A DNA stretch of 64,000 nt from Pseudomonas sp. CAN1 (GCF_030462585.1 NZ_JASMRU010000004.1:250570-314569); one strand, 5' to 3'; numbered from the stretch's first letter, positions 18,326 to 28,156 are shown. Numbers and translations: made by a program. The notes: generated by a model not told the origin, from the letters alone.

Positions 18326-19595
18326 TGTGGGCCTCCGAGGCAGAGCCGTAGCGGGAGATATCCAGGCCTTCGGTGCTGATCTGCGGGCGCTTCTTGGCCA
18401 TCAGGTCGGCGAGGTAGCGGCCCGAGCCGCAAGCCATGGTCCAGCCCAGGGTGCCGTGGCCGGTGTTGAGGAACAGGTTGCGGTAGCGGGTGGCGCCGAC
18501 GATCGGGGTGCCATCCGGGGTGGCCGGGCGCAGGCCGGTCCAGAACTCCGCCTTGCTCACATCGCCGCCTTCCGGGTAGAGGTCGGTGGTGATCATTTCC
18601 AGGGTGGCGCGGCGGCGCGGGTTCAGCGACAGGTCGAAGCCGGCGATTTCCGCCATGCCGCCGACGCGGATGCGCTGGTCGAAGCGGGTGATCGCGACCT
18701 TGTAGGTCTCGTCGAGGATGGTCGAGGTCGGTGCCATGTCCGGGTTGGTGATCGGCACGGTCAGCGAGTAGCCCTTGAGCGGGTAGACCGGGGCGTTGAT
18801 GCCCAGCGGCTTGAGCATCTGCGGCGAGTAGCTGCCCAGCGCCAGCACGTAGCGGTCGGCGGTGACCAACTGGCCATCGACCCAGACGCCGTTGATGCGG
18901 TCGCCGGCGAAGTCCAGGCGCTGGATGTCCTGGCCGAAGCGGAATTCCACGCCCAGGGCCTTGGCCATCTCGGCCAGCTTGGTGGTGAACATCTGGCAAT
19001 CGCCAGTCTGGTCGTTGGGCAGGCGCAGGGCGCCGACCAGCTTGTCGGCAACCTTGGCCAGGGCCGGCTCGACGCGGGCGATGCCGGCGCGGTCGAGCAC
19101 TTCATAGGGCACGCCGGAGCTTTCCAGCACCGAGATGTCCTTGGCGGCAGCGTCGAGCTGGGCCTGGGTACGGAACAGCTGGGTGGTGCCCAGGGAACGG
19201 GCTTCGTAGCCGATGCCGGTTTCGGCGCGCAGCTCGTCGAGGCAGTCGCGGCTGTACTCGGACAGACGCACCATGCGCTCCTTGTTCACCGCGTAGCTCT
19301 TGGCGTTGCAGTTGCGCAGCATCTGCCACATCCAGCTGTACTGGAAGGGATCGCCGGTCATGCGGATGGCCAGCGGCGCATGGGTCTGCAGCAGCCACTT
19401 CATGGCCTTGAGCGGGATGCCCGGGGCGGCCCAGGGCGAGGCGTAGCCAGGGGACACCTGGCCGGCGTTGGCGAAGCTGGTCTCCAGGGCCGGGCCGGGC
19501 TGGCGGTCGACGACCACCACTTCGAAGCCCGCGCGGGCGAGATAGTAAGCACTGGCGGTACCGATCACACCGCTGCCGAGCACCAGAACACGCAT
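18300..19595 (-). CDS. dadA: D-amino acid dehydrogenase, small subunit
   Basis: 431 residues; the FAD-binding Rossmann motif is [16 protein letters not shown] at the N-terminus, and [20 protein letters not shown] is characteristic of DadA. It oxidises D-alanine and other D-amino acids to 2-oxo acids at the inner membrane, feeding the respiratory chain. It is first in the dad cluster (dadA, RidA-like, dadX). In Pseudomonas an Lrp/AsnC regulator (DadR) activates it with L-alanine; the lrp gene at 23279 is the candidate. Confidence 0.95.
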   Translation of the reverse strand: MRVLVLGSGVIGTASAYYLARAGFEVVVVDRQPGPALETSFANAGQVSPGYASPWAAPGIPLKAMKWLLQTHAPLAIRMTGDPFQYSWMWQMLRNCNAKSYAVNKERMVRLSEYSRDCLDELRAETGIGYEARSLGTTQLFRTQAQLDAAAKDISVLESSGVPYEVLDRAGIARVEPALAKVADKLVGALRLPNDQTGDCQMFTTKLAEMAKALGVEFRFGQDIQRLDFAGDRINGVWVDGQLVTADRYVLALGSYSPQMLKPLGINAPVYPLKGYSLTVPITNPDMAPTSTILDETYKVAITRFDQRIRVGGMAEIAGFDLSLNPRRRATLEMITTDLYPEGGDVSKAEFWTGLRPATPDGTPIVGATRYRNLFLNTGHGTLGWTMACGSGRYLADLMAKKRPQISTEGLDISRYGSASEAHNGHPAPAH

Positions 19596-19956
19596 CTTTG
19601 CCTCCTACGTCGCGCCGGGGGCGCTGACGTTTCTTATTCTGAACGTAGATGCGCGCAGTATAGGAAGTCAGGGTCAGCGATATTCACTGATTGCGATGCG
19701 GTATTTGAGGATAATTCCTGGCAAAACCGCCTTTCACGGAGGGACATCCACCAGGTTACTAGTGTTTTTACCTGAGACTGGATGGTCGAGGATCTGGCGA
19801 AATTTTCACCAGATCCAGAGGAAATAGCGAACAGCAGGGGATTGGCCAGAACTTCTCGCGCCGGCCTCATCGCGAACGGGATTTACCTGCTCCCGAGGGC
19901 ACCCTCCCCACCTGCCCCGACCAGCGGCGACAGGCAGGGAAATTCCCTTGGCAAGC
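19596..19956. other. 361-bp regulatory gap upstream of dadA
   Basis: No gene is seen. It lies between the dadA start and the end of the ydbL-like gene, both on the minus strand, so it must hold the dadA promoter. A TATACT hexamer on the minus strand (19657-19662 region) is a possible -10, without a clear -35. The AT-rich stretch 19650-19810 would suit Lrp binding, which cannot be recognised by eye. A short GGGAA-A-TTCCC palindrome is at 19937-19947. Confidence 0.45.
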
Positions 19957-20301
19957 CTACTTGCGCACCCACTGACCATTGACCTGCACGTACTGCCCCG
20001 ACGGTGTACGTTCTATGGCCTTCTTGCCGGCCAGGGATTCCACGTCCTTCAGGGTGGCGCCGCTCTGGCTGGCGACCTTCTGGTATTCGGCGCGGCGCGC
20101 GGCGTTGATCTGCGCGGCGATATCGGCGGCTTGCCCGCCATTGCTGACGACGCCCAGGTAGCCGTCGGCCTGCTCGCCGAGCTGGCCCTGGGACTTGGCG
20201 CCGCCCAGGGCGGACATCGCCTGCTCCAGGCTCATGGCCATGACCGGCAGGCTCAGGCAGAGGGCGACCAGCGCGACGCCCAGTTTGCGGTGCAATCTCA
20301 T
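19957..20301 (-). CDS. ydbL: YdbL-like periplasmic protein (DUF1318)
   Basis: 114 residues: signal peptide (LGVALVALCLSLPVMA) then the DUF1318 core (YLGVVSNGGQAADIAAQINA, KKAIERTPSGQYVQVNGQW). In enterobacteria YdbL is a periplasmic chaperone-like partner of the YnbE-YdbH bridge that moves phospholipids to the outer membrane. It is the last gene of a three-gene set ydbH-ynbE-ydbL, with 15 bases separating it from ynbE. Confidence 0.85.
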   Translation of the reverse strand: MRLHRKLGVALVALCLSLPVMAMSLEQAMSALGGAKSQGQLGEQADGYLGVVSNGGQAADIAAQINAARRAEYQKVASQSGATLKDVESLAGKKAIERTPSGQYVQVNGQWVRK

Positions 20302-20316
20302 GCAAAGGCTCCTTCT

Positions 20317-20508
20317 TTAGAACAGGCCGCTGTTCTCGTTGATGATGCCATCGAGCGCCTTGTCGACCTTGATATAGATCTCGTGCTCGATCTTCACGTT
20401 GAGGTTGATGTTGATCGGCTCCTTGGGCGCCGCCAGCTGCACGGTAGGCGTGCAGCCCTGGGCGAGGCCGGCCAGGAGCAACAGGGTGGTCAGGGCGCGA
20501 AGGCGCAT
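20317..20508 (-). CDS. ynbE: YnbE-like outer-membrane lipoprotein
   Basis: 63 residues: a lipoprotein signal (LLLAGLAQGC, lipobox Cys19) followed by the short conserved YnbE segment PININLNVKIEHEIYIKVD. In E. coli YnbE multimerises by beta-strand stacking and connects the inner-membrane protein YdbH to the outer membrane. It sits between the ydbH- and ydbL-like genes on the same strand. Confidence 0.86.
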   Translation of the reverse strand: MRLRALTTLLLLAGLAQGCTPTVQLAAPKEPININLNVKIEHEIYIKVDKALDGIINENSGLF

Positions 20509-20527
20509 GTCTTGGGTCTCCTTGCGG

Positions 20528-23092
20528 TCATGGCGCGGCGGCCGGGTCGTTGCGCAGGCGGTCCTGCACGCGCTTGCGGATGGTGTCGCTGACCCGGTCG
20601 CTCAGTTGCAGGCTGGTGAGCAGCTTGGGCACGTTCTCCTCCAGGTTGACGTTGAGGTTGATCGGCCGGCCCTGCTCCAGCTCGGGGTTGCGCCCGCTCA
20701 GGCTCAAGGCCAGGAGCAGCTTGCCGGATTCATCATAATCCACACGACTGGCGAGCTTGTCGTAGCGGAAATCGTCGATGGCGGTGGCCACCAGTTGCAT
20801 GGCCGGGTTGCTCTGGCCCAGCGCCTGGATCTTCGCCGAGCGGAACTGCAGCACGCCCGGCTGCCGCGCGGCCACCTCGCCGCCGTGGATCACCAGCTTG
20901 CCCTGGTTCAGCGCCAGCGGCAGGTTGCCGTCGATGATGCCGTTGCCGGACAGCCCTTCCGCCGGATACGCCGCGAGGATTGCCTCCAGCGCCAGCCCTT
21001 CCAGCTTCAGGGTCAGGTCCTGCCCGCGGTTGGCAAGGTCCACTGCCCCCGCCGGCAGCCAGGCGCGGCCGTTGAACAGGCCCAGCTCGGCCTGTTGCCA
21101 GTCGACACGGCCGGCCAGCGGCGCGCCGAGCGCGGCCCTGTAGCTGCCCTGCAGGGATAGCGGCCCCAAGGTAACGCCGGGGTTGAGCGAGGCGACTTTC
21201 ACCTGGGGCAGCTGCAGCTCCATCTGCGAGCCCTTGAGGGCGAACTTTGCCTGCAGGTCGAGGCCATGGATTTCGCTGCGGTCGTAGACGCCTTCCAGCC
21301 CGCTACCACGCAGGTTGAGGTCGAGGCTCTGCGGCGCGCTACCTGGCGGCAGGCGCCAGTCGAGGTCGAGGCTGGCCTTGCCGTTGTTCAGGCTGAGCAG
21401 GCCCGGCCAGTCACCGAGGGATTTTTCCAACGGGTTGCCGGTGCGCAGGAAGAACTCCGGCTGCCGCGCCGCCAGGGCGACGCCCTGCTTCGCCGAGTTG
21501 TTCAGCTCCACCTCGGCATTCAGCCCGCCGCTGTTCAGCAGCCGGCCCTTGAACTGTTGGGCGTCGAGACTTGCCGCAAGGGTGCCCAGGGCATTCCAGG
21601 ACAGGGTTTTCACGTGGGCCTGGCGCAGCTCGCCGACAGCCAGTTTCAGCGGAGCGTCCAGTTGCAGGCTAGCCGCTGCGTCAGGGGCATAGCCCAGGCT
21701 CAGCGAGCCTTTACCGAGGGTGGCGGCAAGCTTGCTCGCCTTCAGCGCCTGCGGGCCAGCCAGGGTGCCGACCTGCAGTTGCGCGCCATCGGCGAAGTCG
21801 AAGCGCGCCGCCTGCTGGTCGACGCGGGCAGCAAAGCTCAGGTCGATGCGACTGTTGTCGCCGCGCAAGCCAGCCAGTTCCAGATGCGGGACCTTGCCTT
21901 CCAGGCGCGAATCGCTCAGCTGCAGGGCCAGCGGCGTGGCTTCCAGCAGAGCCACACGGGAGCGCAGGCGCAGATCGGCAGCACCGGTGGCATGGAGATC
22001 GGCGCGCACGCTGCCGGCCTCTTCATCCACTCCGGGTTCCAGGTGCAGGGTCAGGCGTGCCGGGCGCAGGCCGACCGGCAGCGCCTGCAGCCAGTCGCCA
22101 TACAAGTCGGACAGGCGCAGGTCGCCGCCAACCACCGAGGGGCGCCAGCCGGCGTCGGTAGCGCTGGCGATCAACCGCAGGTCGCCCTGCAGGTTGCCCA
22201 CGCCCGGCAGCGGCCAGGGCTGCGGCAGTTGCAGGGAGAGATCGATGCTGCCGCGGCCGTCGCGCAGACCCGGCCAGTCCGGCCAGGCGGCGTCACCGGC
22301 CAGCTGGGTGTCCCAGCTCAGGCGCAGGCGCCCGGCTTCGGGGATCGGCAACGGCAGGTTCGGCGTCGGCAACCACATGCCCAGCCAGTTGCGTACCGCC
22401 TGCACCGGCGGCACCGCCGGGCTGGCGATGCTGCCGCTGAGCTGGCGGCTGGCGGGCGACCAGCTGGAATCCAGGGTCAGCAACTGGTCGTTGTCCAGGT
22501 AGCTTTCCAGGTGCAGGCGCCACTGGCCGTCACCGGGGCGCAGCAGGCCGTTGAAGGCGAGTTGCTGGCCGCCCTGGCGCAGCTCGCCGCCCAGTGCTGC
22601 GGCGCCATCCTGCAACTGCTGCCAATGCGCGCTGCCATTGAGGGTGCAGCGTTGCTCGCGGGCGCAGGGCAATTCAAGGAATACCCGCTCCAGCGCCAGC
22701 CGCCCCGGCAGCAGCGCCAGCCAGCGGTTGAGCTGGGCAATATCCGGCAGCGCGGCGTCTTCTTCCGGCGCGCCCTGCCCCGGCCACTGGCGCACGTCGA
22801 TGCTGCCGGCAGCCAGTTCCCGCAGGCGCCAGCGCCCGTCTGCGTGCTCGGGCCAGCCGACGCGCAGCTCCTGCAGCTGGACCGCCAGGCGCGCACCGTC
22901 CGCCGCCTGTTGCTGGATCGCCAGGTTTTCCAGGGTCAGGCCCTCGCGGGAAAAGCCCAGACCCTGCCATTGCTCGACGCTCACTCCGGCATTCGCCAGC
23001 AGGCGCGGAACCGCCAGCCACGCCGCGCCGACCGCCAGTGCCAGGAGCAGCAACAGCAGCAGGAGAACGGTGCGCAGGCGGGGAAGCGACAT
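20528..23092 (-). CDS. ydbH: YdbH family AsmA-like intermembrane phospholipid transport protein
   Basis: 854 residues: one N-terminal transmembrane helix (LRTVLLLLLLLLALAVGAAW) and a very long periplasmic region rich in beta-strand-like Leu/Asp/Gly repeats, ending in the YdbH/dicarboxylate-transport-annotated domain (ILAAYPAEGLSGNGIIDGNL, then VRDRLRND-type tail). YdbH, with TamB and YhdP, is one of the AsmA-like bridges that carry phospholipids from inner to outer membrane. The two downstream genes are its known partners YnbE and YdbL. Upstream is the divergent lrp gene. Confidence 0.87.
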   Translation of the reverse strand: MSLPRLRTVLLLLLLLLALAVGAAWLAVPRLLANAGVSVEQWQGLGFSREGLTLENLAIQQQAADGARLAVQLQELRVGWPEHADGRWRLRELAAGSIDVRQWPGQGAPEEDAALPDIAQLNRWLALLPGRLALERVFLELPCAREQRCTLNGSAHWQQLQDGAAALGGELRQGGQQLAFNGLLRPGDGQWRLHLESYLDNDQLLTLDSSWSPASRQLSGSIASPAVPPVQAVRNWLGMWLPTPNLPLPIPEAGRLRLSWDTQLAGDAAWPDWPGLRDGRGSIDLSLQLPQPWPLPGVGNLQGDLRLIASATDAGWRPSVVGGDLRLSDLYGDWLQALPVGLRPARLTLHLEPGVDEEAGSVRADLHATGAADLRLRSRVALLEATPLALQLSDSRLEGKVPHLELAGLRGDNSRIDLSFAARVDQQAARFDFADGAQLQVGTLAGPQALKASKLAATLGKGSLSLGYAPDAAASLQLDAPLKLAVGELRQAHVKTLSWNALGTLAASLDAQQFKGRLLNSGGLNAEVELNNSAKQGVALAARQPEFFLRTGNPLEKSLGDWPGLLSLNNGKASLDLDWRLPPGSAPQSLDLNLRGSGLEGVYDRSEIHGLDLQAKFALKGSQMELQLPQVKVASLNPGVTLGPLSLQGSYRAALGAPLAGRVDWQQAELGLFNGRAWLPAGAVDLANRGQDLTLKLEGLALEAILAAYPAEGLSGNGIIDGNLPLALNQGKLVIHGGEVAARQPGVLQFRSAKIQALGQSNPAMQLVATAIDDFRYDKLASRVDYDESGKLLLALSLSGRNPELEQGRPINLNVNLEENVPKLLTSLQLSDRVSDTIRKRVQDRLRNDPAAAP

Positions 23093-23278
23093 GCGAAAGC
23101 CTCTGCGGAAAACGACCGGTTTCGCCCGGCAAGGGCGAAGCGTTGGCCTACAGGCTGGCCGTCCGGCGCGGGAAGTTCAAGGGATGCCAGTGATATTCCC
23201 TGCACAAGGGACTATATTGCCGACATTCCCCCAAAGCTCATCGCTCGACTTCAGAGTGCTATCCCTAGAGTCCTATCC

Positions 23279-23767
23279 ATGAGAACCCAGCATCAAAGCC
23301 GCCGCGAACTGGACAAGATCGACCGCAATATCCTGCGCATCCTGCAGGAAGAGGGTCGCATCTCCTTCACCGAACTGGGCGAGCGCGTCGGCCTCTCCAC
23401 GACGCCGTGCACCGAGCGCGTGCGCCGACTGGAGCGCGAGGGGATCATCATGGGCTACAACGCCCGGCTGAATCCGCAGTACCTCAAGGCCAGCCTGCTG
23501 GTGTTCGTCGAGATCAGCCTGGACTACAAGTCCGGCGATACCTTCGAGGACTTCCGCCGCTCGGTGCTCAAGCTGCCTCACGTGCTGGAGTGCCACCTGG
23601 TGTCGGGCCACTTCGACTACCTGGTGAAGGCGCGCATCTCGGAGATGGCCTCCTACCGCAAGCTGCTCGGCGACATCCTGCTCAAGCTGCCCCACGTGCG
23701 AGAGTCCAAGAGCTACATCGTCATGGAAGAGGTGAAGGAAAGCCTCACCCTGCCCATCCCGGACTGA
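23279..23767 (+). CDS. lrp: Lrp/AsnC family regulator (probable dad regulator)
   Basis: 162 residues: an AsnC-type HTH (RISFTELGERVGLSTTPCTE) and a RAM ligand-binding domain (LECHLVSGHFDYLVKARI). I start it at ATG 23279 (protein start MRTQHQSRRELDKID); the open frame upstream is an antisense shadow of ydbH. This is the expected location of PA5308, reported as DadR/Lrp, the L-alanine-responsive activator of dadAX. Its own divergent promoter region with ydbH is about 190 bp. Confidence 0.93.
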   Translation: MRTQHQSRRELDKIDRNILRILQEEGRISFTELGERVGLSTTPCTERVRRLEREGIIMGYNARLNPQYLKASLLVFVEISLDYKSGDTFEDFRRSVLKLPHVLECHLVSGHFDYLVKARISEMASYRKLLGDILLKLPHVRESKSYIVMEEVKESLTLPIPD

Positions 23768-23796
23768 TTCCCGGCCCGCTCGACCGATCCATTTAC

Positions 23797-23844
23797 GACT
23801 TCCCGGCGCTTTTTGCCGCCCGGCTATTGGCTGGGCGGGAAGTC
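23797..23844 (+). terminator. Hairpin downstream of lrp
   Basis: GACTTCCC at 23797-23804 pairs with GGGAAGTC at 23837-23844, and CCGCCC/GGGCGG pair inside. The following sequence (GGCGTTTATCC) has only a weak T-run, so the terminator role is probable but not certain. Confidence 0.5.
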
Positions 23845-23895
23845 GGCGTTTATCCTGCGTAAAATTTTAACAACATAAAAATCAGGATATCGCAC

Positions 23896-25215
23896 ATGAA
23901 CGCCCGCGTTCACCAGCCGGTGCACACCGACCAGCACGCCCCTTCCTACTATGCCGCCAGCGCCAATCGCCGCCTCGAAGTACCGTCCCTGGCCGGCGAC
24001 GAGCAGGCTGACGTGTGCATCATCGGCGGTGGTTTCTCCGGCCTGAATACAGCGATAGAACTGGCCGAACGCGGCTTCTCGGTGATCCTGCTGGAAGCCC
24101 ACAAGATCGGCTGGGGCGCCAGCGGGCGTAACGGCGGCCAGCTGATCCGCGGCGTTGGCCACGGCCTGGAGCAGTTCGAGCCGGTAGTCGGCGCCGACGG
24201 CGTCCACGCCATGAAGCTGATGGGCCTGGAAGCGGTGGAGATCGTCCGCCAGCGCGTCGAAAAATACGCCATCGACTGCGACCTGACCTGGGGCTACTGC
24301 GACCTGGCCAACAAGGCCTCCGACGTCGCCGGTTTCCAGGAAGACTTCGACGAACTGAAAAGCCTCGGCTACCGCCACGAGCTGCGCATGGTGGCGAAAG
24401 AGGACATGCACAGCATCGTCGGCTCGGACTTCTATGTCGGCGGCATGGTGGACATGGGCTCGGGCCATCTGCACCCGCTCAACCTCGCCCTCGGCGAAGC
24501 CGCCGCGGCGCAGAGCCTCGGCGTGCGGCTGTTCGAGGACTCCGCCGTCACCGCCATCGACTATGGCAGCGAGGTGCGCGTACGCACCGCCAGGGGCAGC
24601 GTGCGCGCCAAGTCCCTGGTCATCGCCTGCAACGCCTACCAGAACGGCCTGAACAACTATCTCGACGGCAAGGTACTGCCAGCCGGCAGCTACGTGATCG
24701 CCACCGAGCCACTGTCCGCCGAACAGGCCCACGCCCTGCTGCCGCAGAACATGGCGGTGTGCGACCAGCGCGTGGCGCTGGACTACTACCGGCTTTCGGC
24801 GGACAACCGCCTGCTGTTCGGCGGCGCCTGCCACTATTCCGGGCGCGACCCGGCGGACATCGCCGCCTACATGCGGCCAAAGATGCTCAATGTGTTCCCG
24901 CACCTGGCCAATGTGCGCATCGACTACCAGTGGGGCGGCATGATCGGCATCGGCGCCAACCGCCTGCCACAGATCGGCCGCCTGCCCGACCAGCCCAACG
25001 TGTACTTCGCCCAGGCCTACGCCGGCCACGGGGTGAACGCCACCCACCTGGCCGGCAAGCTGCTCGCCGAGGCCATCGCCGGGCAGCAGGGCAGCGGCTT
25101 CGAGCTGTTCGCCAAGGTCCCGCACATCACCTTCCCCGGTGGCAAGCTGTTGCGCTCGCCGCTGCTGGCACTGGGCATGGCCTGGTACCGGTTCAAGGAA
25201 GCGCTGTCGGGCTGA
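23896..25215 (+). CDS. FAD-dependent amine oxidoreductase (DAO family, PuuB-like)
   Basis: 439 residues with an N-terminal FAD Rossmann motif (IIGGGFSGLNTAIELAERG) and the subfamily string GWGASGRNGGQL. The C-terminal half includes YQWGGMIGIGANRLPQIG and YFAQAYAGHGVNATHL. Relatives oxidise gamma-glutamylputrescine or other amines. Its proximity to kauB and to the PuuR-like cupin regulator fits polyamine or guanidino-amine catabolism, but the substrate is inferred. ATG 23896 is preceded by AT-rich sequence with a weak ribosome-binding site (CAGGATA). Confidence 0.85.
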   Translation: MNARVHQPVHTDQHAPSYYAASANRRLEVPSLAGDEQADVCIIGGGFSGLNTAIELAERGFSVILLEAHKIGWGASGRNGGQLIRGVGHGLEQFEPVVGADGVHAMKLMGLEAVEIVRQRVEKYAIDCDLTWGYCDLANKASDVAGFQEDFDELKSLGYRHELRMVAKEDMHSIVGSDFYVGGMVDMGSGHLHPLNLALGEAAAAQSLGVRLFEDSAVTAIDYGSEVRVRTARGSVRAKSLVIACNAYQNGLNNYLDGKVLPAGSYVIATEPLSAEQAHALLPQNMAVCDQRVALDYYRLSADNRLLFGGACHYSGRDPADIAAYMRPKMLNVFPHLANVRIDYQWGGMIGIGANRLPQIGRLPDQPNVYFAQAYAGHGVNATHLAGKLLAEAIAGQQGSGFELFAKVPHITFPGGKLLRSPLLALGMAWYRFKEALSG

Positions 25216-25285
25216 CCGCATCCGTCGACCAGCGGCTAGAATCTCCGGCAGCCCGCCACCGGCGCGCTTGCCGGAGAACCTCCCG

Positions 25286-26839
25286 TTGCTGCCACGTTTC
25301 CTGCTGCTGATCCTGCTGACTCTGGGTGGCTGCGCCAGTGCGCCGCCACCGGAGCCGTCGCACGTGCTGCCGGTACAGGACAGCACGCTGGCCAACGACA
25401 TCGAGCAGCGCGCCGCAGCCCACCCCGGCCAGTCCGGCTTCCACCTGCTGGCTTCCAGCGTCGACGCCTTCCTCGCCCGCGCCGAGCTGATCCGCAAGGC
25501 CCAGCGCAGCCTCGACCTGCAGTACTACATCGTCCACGACGGCCTCACTACCCGCGCGCTGATCCGCGAGCTGATCAAGGCCGCCGACCGCGGCGTGCGC
25601 GTGCGCATGCTGATCGACGACACCAGCAGCGATGGCTGGGACTACGAGCTGGGCACCCTGGCCGCCCACCCGAATATCCAGGTGCGCCTGTTCAACCCGC
25701 TGCACCTGGGCCGCAGCACCGGCGTCACGCGTAACCTGGGGCGGCTGTTCAACCTCTCCGAACAGCACCGGCGCATGCACAACAAGCTGCTGCTGGCGGA
25801 CAACAGCCTGGCCATCGTCGGTGGGCGCAACCTGGGCGACGAGTACTTCGACGCCAAGGCCGAGATGAATTTCAGTGACCTCGACCTGCTGGGCGTCGGG
25901 CCGGTGGCGCAGTCGTTGGGGCAGAGCTTCGACCAGTACTGGAACAGCCGCATCAGCCGGCCCATCGAGGACTATCTGTGGAGCGAACCGGACCTCGACG
26001 AACTACAGAGCGTGCGCCACAAGCTGGACCGTTACCTGGCCAAGGAGCGGGTGAAGAGCTCCAGCTACATCGCCCGACTGAACCGCAACAGCGACCGCCC
26101 GCACCTGCAGAACTGGCTGGATGACCTGGTCTGGGCGCCCGGCAAGGCGATCTGGGATACGCCGCTGAAAGTCCTCGACCAGGGCGACCCGAAGGGCGAG
26201 CAGTTGCTCAGCACCCAGCTGCAGCCGCTGTTCGATGGCGTATCGAAGGAACTGATCCTGGTCTCGGCCTACTTCGTGCCGACCAGCACCGGCGCCGATT
26301 ACCTGACCCAGCGCGCCGACCGCGGCGTCAGCGTGCGCCTGCTGACCAACTCGCTGGAAGCCACCGACGTCCCGGCGGTACACGCTGGCTATGCGCCCTA
26401 TCGCCTGGAGTTGCTGGAACACGGGGTGAAGCTCTACGAGCTGCGCGCCGACCCGGACCAGCGCCTGTCCGGAGCACCGTGGATGGTGCGCGGATCGAGC
26501 AGCGCCAGCCTGCACAGCAAGGCGGCGGTATTCGACCAGCGGCAGGTGTTCGTCGGCTCGCTGAACTTCGACCCGCGCTCGGTGTTGTGGAACACCGAGG
26601 TCGGCATCATCGTCGACAGCCCGGAGCTGGCGGACCAGGTGCGTCGCCTGGCGCTGGCCAGTATGTCGCCCAGCGTCAGCTACCAGGTGAAGATTGCGCC
26701 CGACAGCACTCCGCCGAAGCTGGTCTGGATCGAGGAGCGCAACGGCAAACTGGTGGCGCTGGAGCGCGAGCCGGGCAGCGTCTGGCGCCGGCTCAACGCC
26801 TGGGTTGCCGGCGCCATCGGCCTGGAGAAGATGCTCTAG
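25286..26839 (+). CDS. Phospholipase D-like lipoprotein (cardiolipin synthase ClsC-like)
   Basis: From TTG 25286 the product is 517 residues: a lipoprotein-like signal (FLLLILLTLGGC) and two PLD catalytic HKD motifs, HNKLLLADNSLAIVGGRN in the first half and HSKAAVFDQRQVFVGSLN in the second. Two-HKD proteins of this length are cardiolipin synthases of the ClsC type or related phosphatidyltransferases. TTG 25286 is chosen because GGAG lies 9 bases upstream and the signal peptide follows at once; the frame to 25139 overlaps the FAD oxidoreductase gene. Its last 4 bases overlap the convergent MFS gene. Confidence 0.82.
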   Translation: MLPRFLLLILLTLGGCASAPPPEPSHVLPVQDSTLANDIEQRAAAHPGQSGFHLLASSVDAFLARAELIRKAQRSLDLQYYIVHDGLTTRALIRELIKAADRGVRVRMLIDDTSSDGWDYELGTLAAHPNIQVRLFNPLHLGRSTGVTRNLGRLFNLSEQHRRMHNKLLLADNSLAIVGGRNLGDEYFDAKAEMNFSDLDLLGVGPVAQSLGQSFDQYWNSRISRPIEDYLWSEPDLDELQSVRHKLDRYLAKERVKSSSYIARLNRNSDRPHLQNWLDDLVWAPGKAIWDTPLKVLDQGDPKGEQLLSTQLQPLFDGVSKELILVSAYFVPTSTGADYLTQRADRGVSVRLLTNSLEATDVPAVHAGYAPYRLELLEHGVKLYELRADPDQRLSGAPWMVRGSSSASLHSKAAVFDQRQVFVGSLNFDPRSVLWNTEVGIIVDSPELADQVRRLALASMSPSVSYQVKIAPDSTPPKLVWIEERNGKLVALEREPGSVWRRLNAWVAGAIGLEKML

Positions 26840-28005
26840 GAGCGCTCCTGCTGCAGCTGCGCATCCGTGGTCCGCATCACCGGCGGCAGCCCGCGCAGGC
26901 TCACCAGGATGACGAAGCCGAACGCGCCCAGGGCCATCACCAACGGCAGTGCGTGGCCGCTGACCCACTGACTGACCGCGCCGGTGGTCAACGGCCCGAT
27001 CAGACAGCCGATCCCCCAGAGCTGGGCGATGTGCGAGTTGGCGCGGACCAGTGCATCGTCGCGGTAACGCTCGCCGATGAGGATCAACGACAGGGTGAAC
27101 AGCCCGCCCGCACTGGCGCCGAACAGCACCAGCACCGGCCAGATGGCGATGTGGTGCAGCAGCAGCGGCATGGCCAGGCTGCTCGCGCAGAGGACGATGC
27201 CGCAGCCCTTGAACAGCTTCTGCCGTGAAATACGATCGGCCAGCCAGCCGATGGGCAGCTGCAGCAAGGCATCACCGACCACCACGGTGCTGACCATCGC
27301 CAGCGCCACTGACTGGGTGAAGCCCTGCTGGATGCCGTAGACCGGCAGCAAAGTGAGGATCATCGCCTCGAAACCGGCGAACAGCACCACCGCCCAGGCA
27401 ATCGCCGGCAGTTGGCCGCAGAAGTCGAACAGCCCACGGCCGTTGGCGCTGTGCGGGTCGACCTTGGGCGCGCCGGTGCGGCCCAGTAGCAACAGCGAGC
27501 CGCCCACCAGCAGGCAGACGCTGAACCAGAAGCCGCGGTTGTCGGCGGTACCGATGAAGGTCAGCAGCACCGGGCCGGACAGCTGGCTCAGCGCATAGCC
27601 GGTGCCGTACAGGGCGACGAGACGACCGCGCCATTTCTCGATGGCCAGCTGGTTGATCCAGCTCTCACCGAGGATGAATACGACAGTCAGCTGCACGCCG
27701 ATCAGCAGGCGCAGGAACAACCAGATCGGGTAACTCTGCAGCAACGCCAGCAGGCCGACCGAGAAGGCCCCGGAGATCAGGCACAGGCGCATCAGGCGCG
27801 GCGTGCCGACGCGTGCGGCGAGGCGCCCGGAAATCATTGCGCCGAGCAGCACGCCGACTGCCGGCGTGGAAGCCATGACGCCGATGGCAAAGGTGCCGTA
27901 GCCCCAGCCTTCCAGGCGCAGCGAAACCAGCGGCATGGTCAGGCCGAGGGCCAGGCCGATGCTGATCACGGCAGCACAGACAGCGAAATACGGTCCCCAA
28001 CGCAT
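26836..28005 (-). CDS. MFS transporter (YcaD-like)
   Basis: 389 residues with 12 hydrophobic segments and MFS loop motifs (SGRLAARVGTPRLMRL between helices 2 and 3, GWLADRISRQKLF in the second half). Start ATG 28005 (MRWGPYFAV) is followed directly by the first membrane helix; the frame to 28062 adds a hydrophilic leader. The family resembles YcaD/sugar-efflux-like MFS proteins; substrate unknown. It follows kauB on the same strand but a long hairpin (28064-28096) separates them. Confidence 0.85.
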   Translation of the reverse strand: MRWGPYFAVCAAVISIGLALGLTMPLVSLRLEGWGYGTFAIGVMASTPAVGVLLGAMISGRLAARVGTPRLMRLCLISGAFSVGLLALLQSYPIWLFLRLLIGVQLTVVFILGESWINQLAIEKWRGRLVALYGTGYALSQLSGPVLLTFIGTADNRGFWFSVCLLVGGSLLLLGRTGAPKVDPHSANGRGLFDFCGQLPAIAWAVVLFAGFEAMILTLLPVYGIQQGFTQSVALAMVSTVVVGDALLQLPIGWLADRISRQKLFKGCGIVLCASSLAMPLLLHHIAIWPVLVLFGASAGGLFTLSLILIGERYRDDALVRANSHIAQLWGIGCLIGPLTTGAVSQWVSGHALPLVMALGAFGFVILVSLRGLPPVMRTTDAQLQQERS

Positions 28006-28063
28006 TGTTTTTCTCCTGTCGGAGCGCACGCCGGGCGCGTGGGTGCCCGATACGCAAAGCACA

Positions 28064-28096
28064 GCGGCCGGGCTTCCCTGAGGGAAACCCGGCCGC
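28064..28096 (-). terminator. Long perfect hairpin between kauB and the MFS gene
   Basis: GCGGCCGGG / CCCGGCCGC (9 bp) with an inner TTCCC/GGGAA pairing. No T-run follows on the minus strand, so termination may be Rho-assisted or the hairpin may stabilise mRNA ends. Confidence 0.5.
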
Positions 28097-28156
28097 GGGT
28101 GTGGCTCTGTATCAGAGCCGGCCCCAGGCTCGGGGCCGACCTGCTTCAGGCGCGGA

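Noticed and set aside
21266-23278. Open plus-strand frame running into lrp
   Set aside because: Only the last 162 codons resemble Lrp; the preceding part is antisense to ydbH, so the gene starts at 23279.
25139-25285. N-terminal extension of the phospholipase D-like protein
   Set aside because: It overlaps the FAD oxidoreductase coding end and is Arg/Cys-rich without resemblance; the lipoprotein signal begins at TTG 25286.
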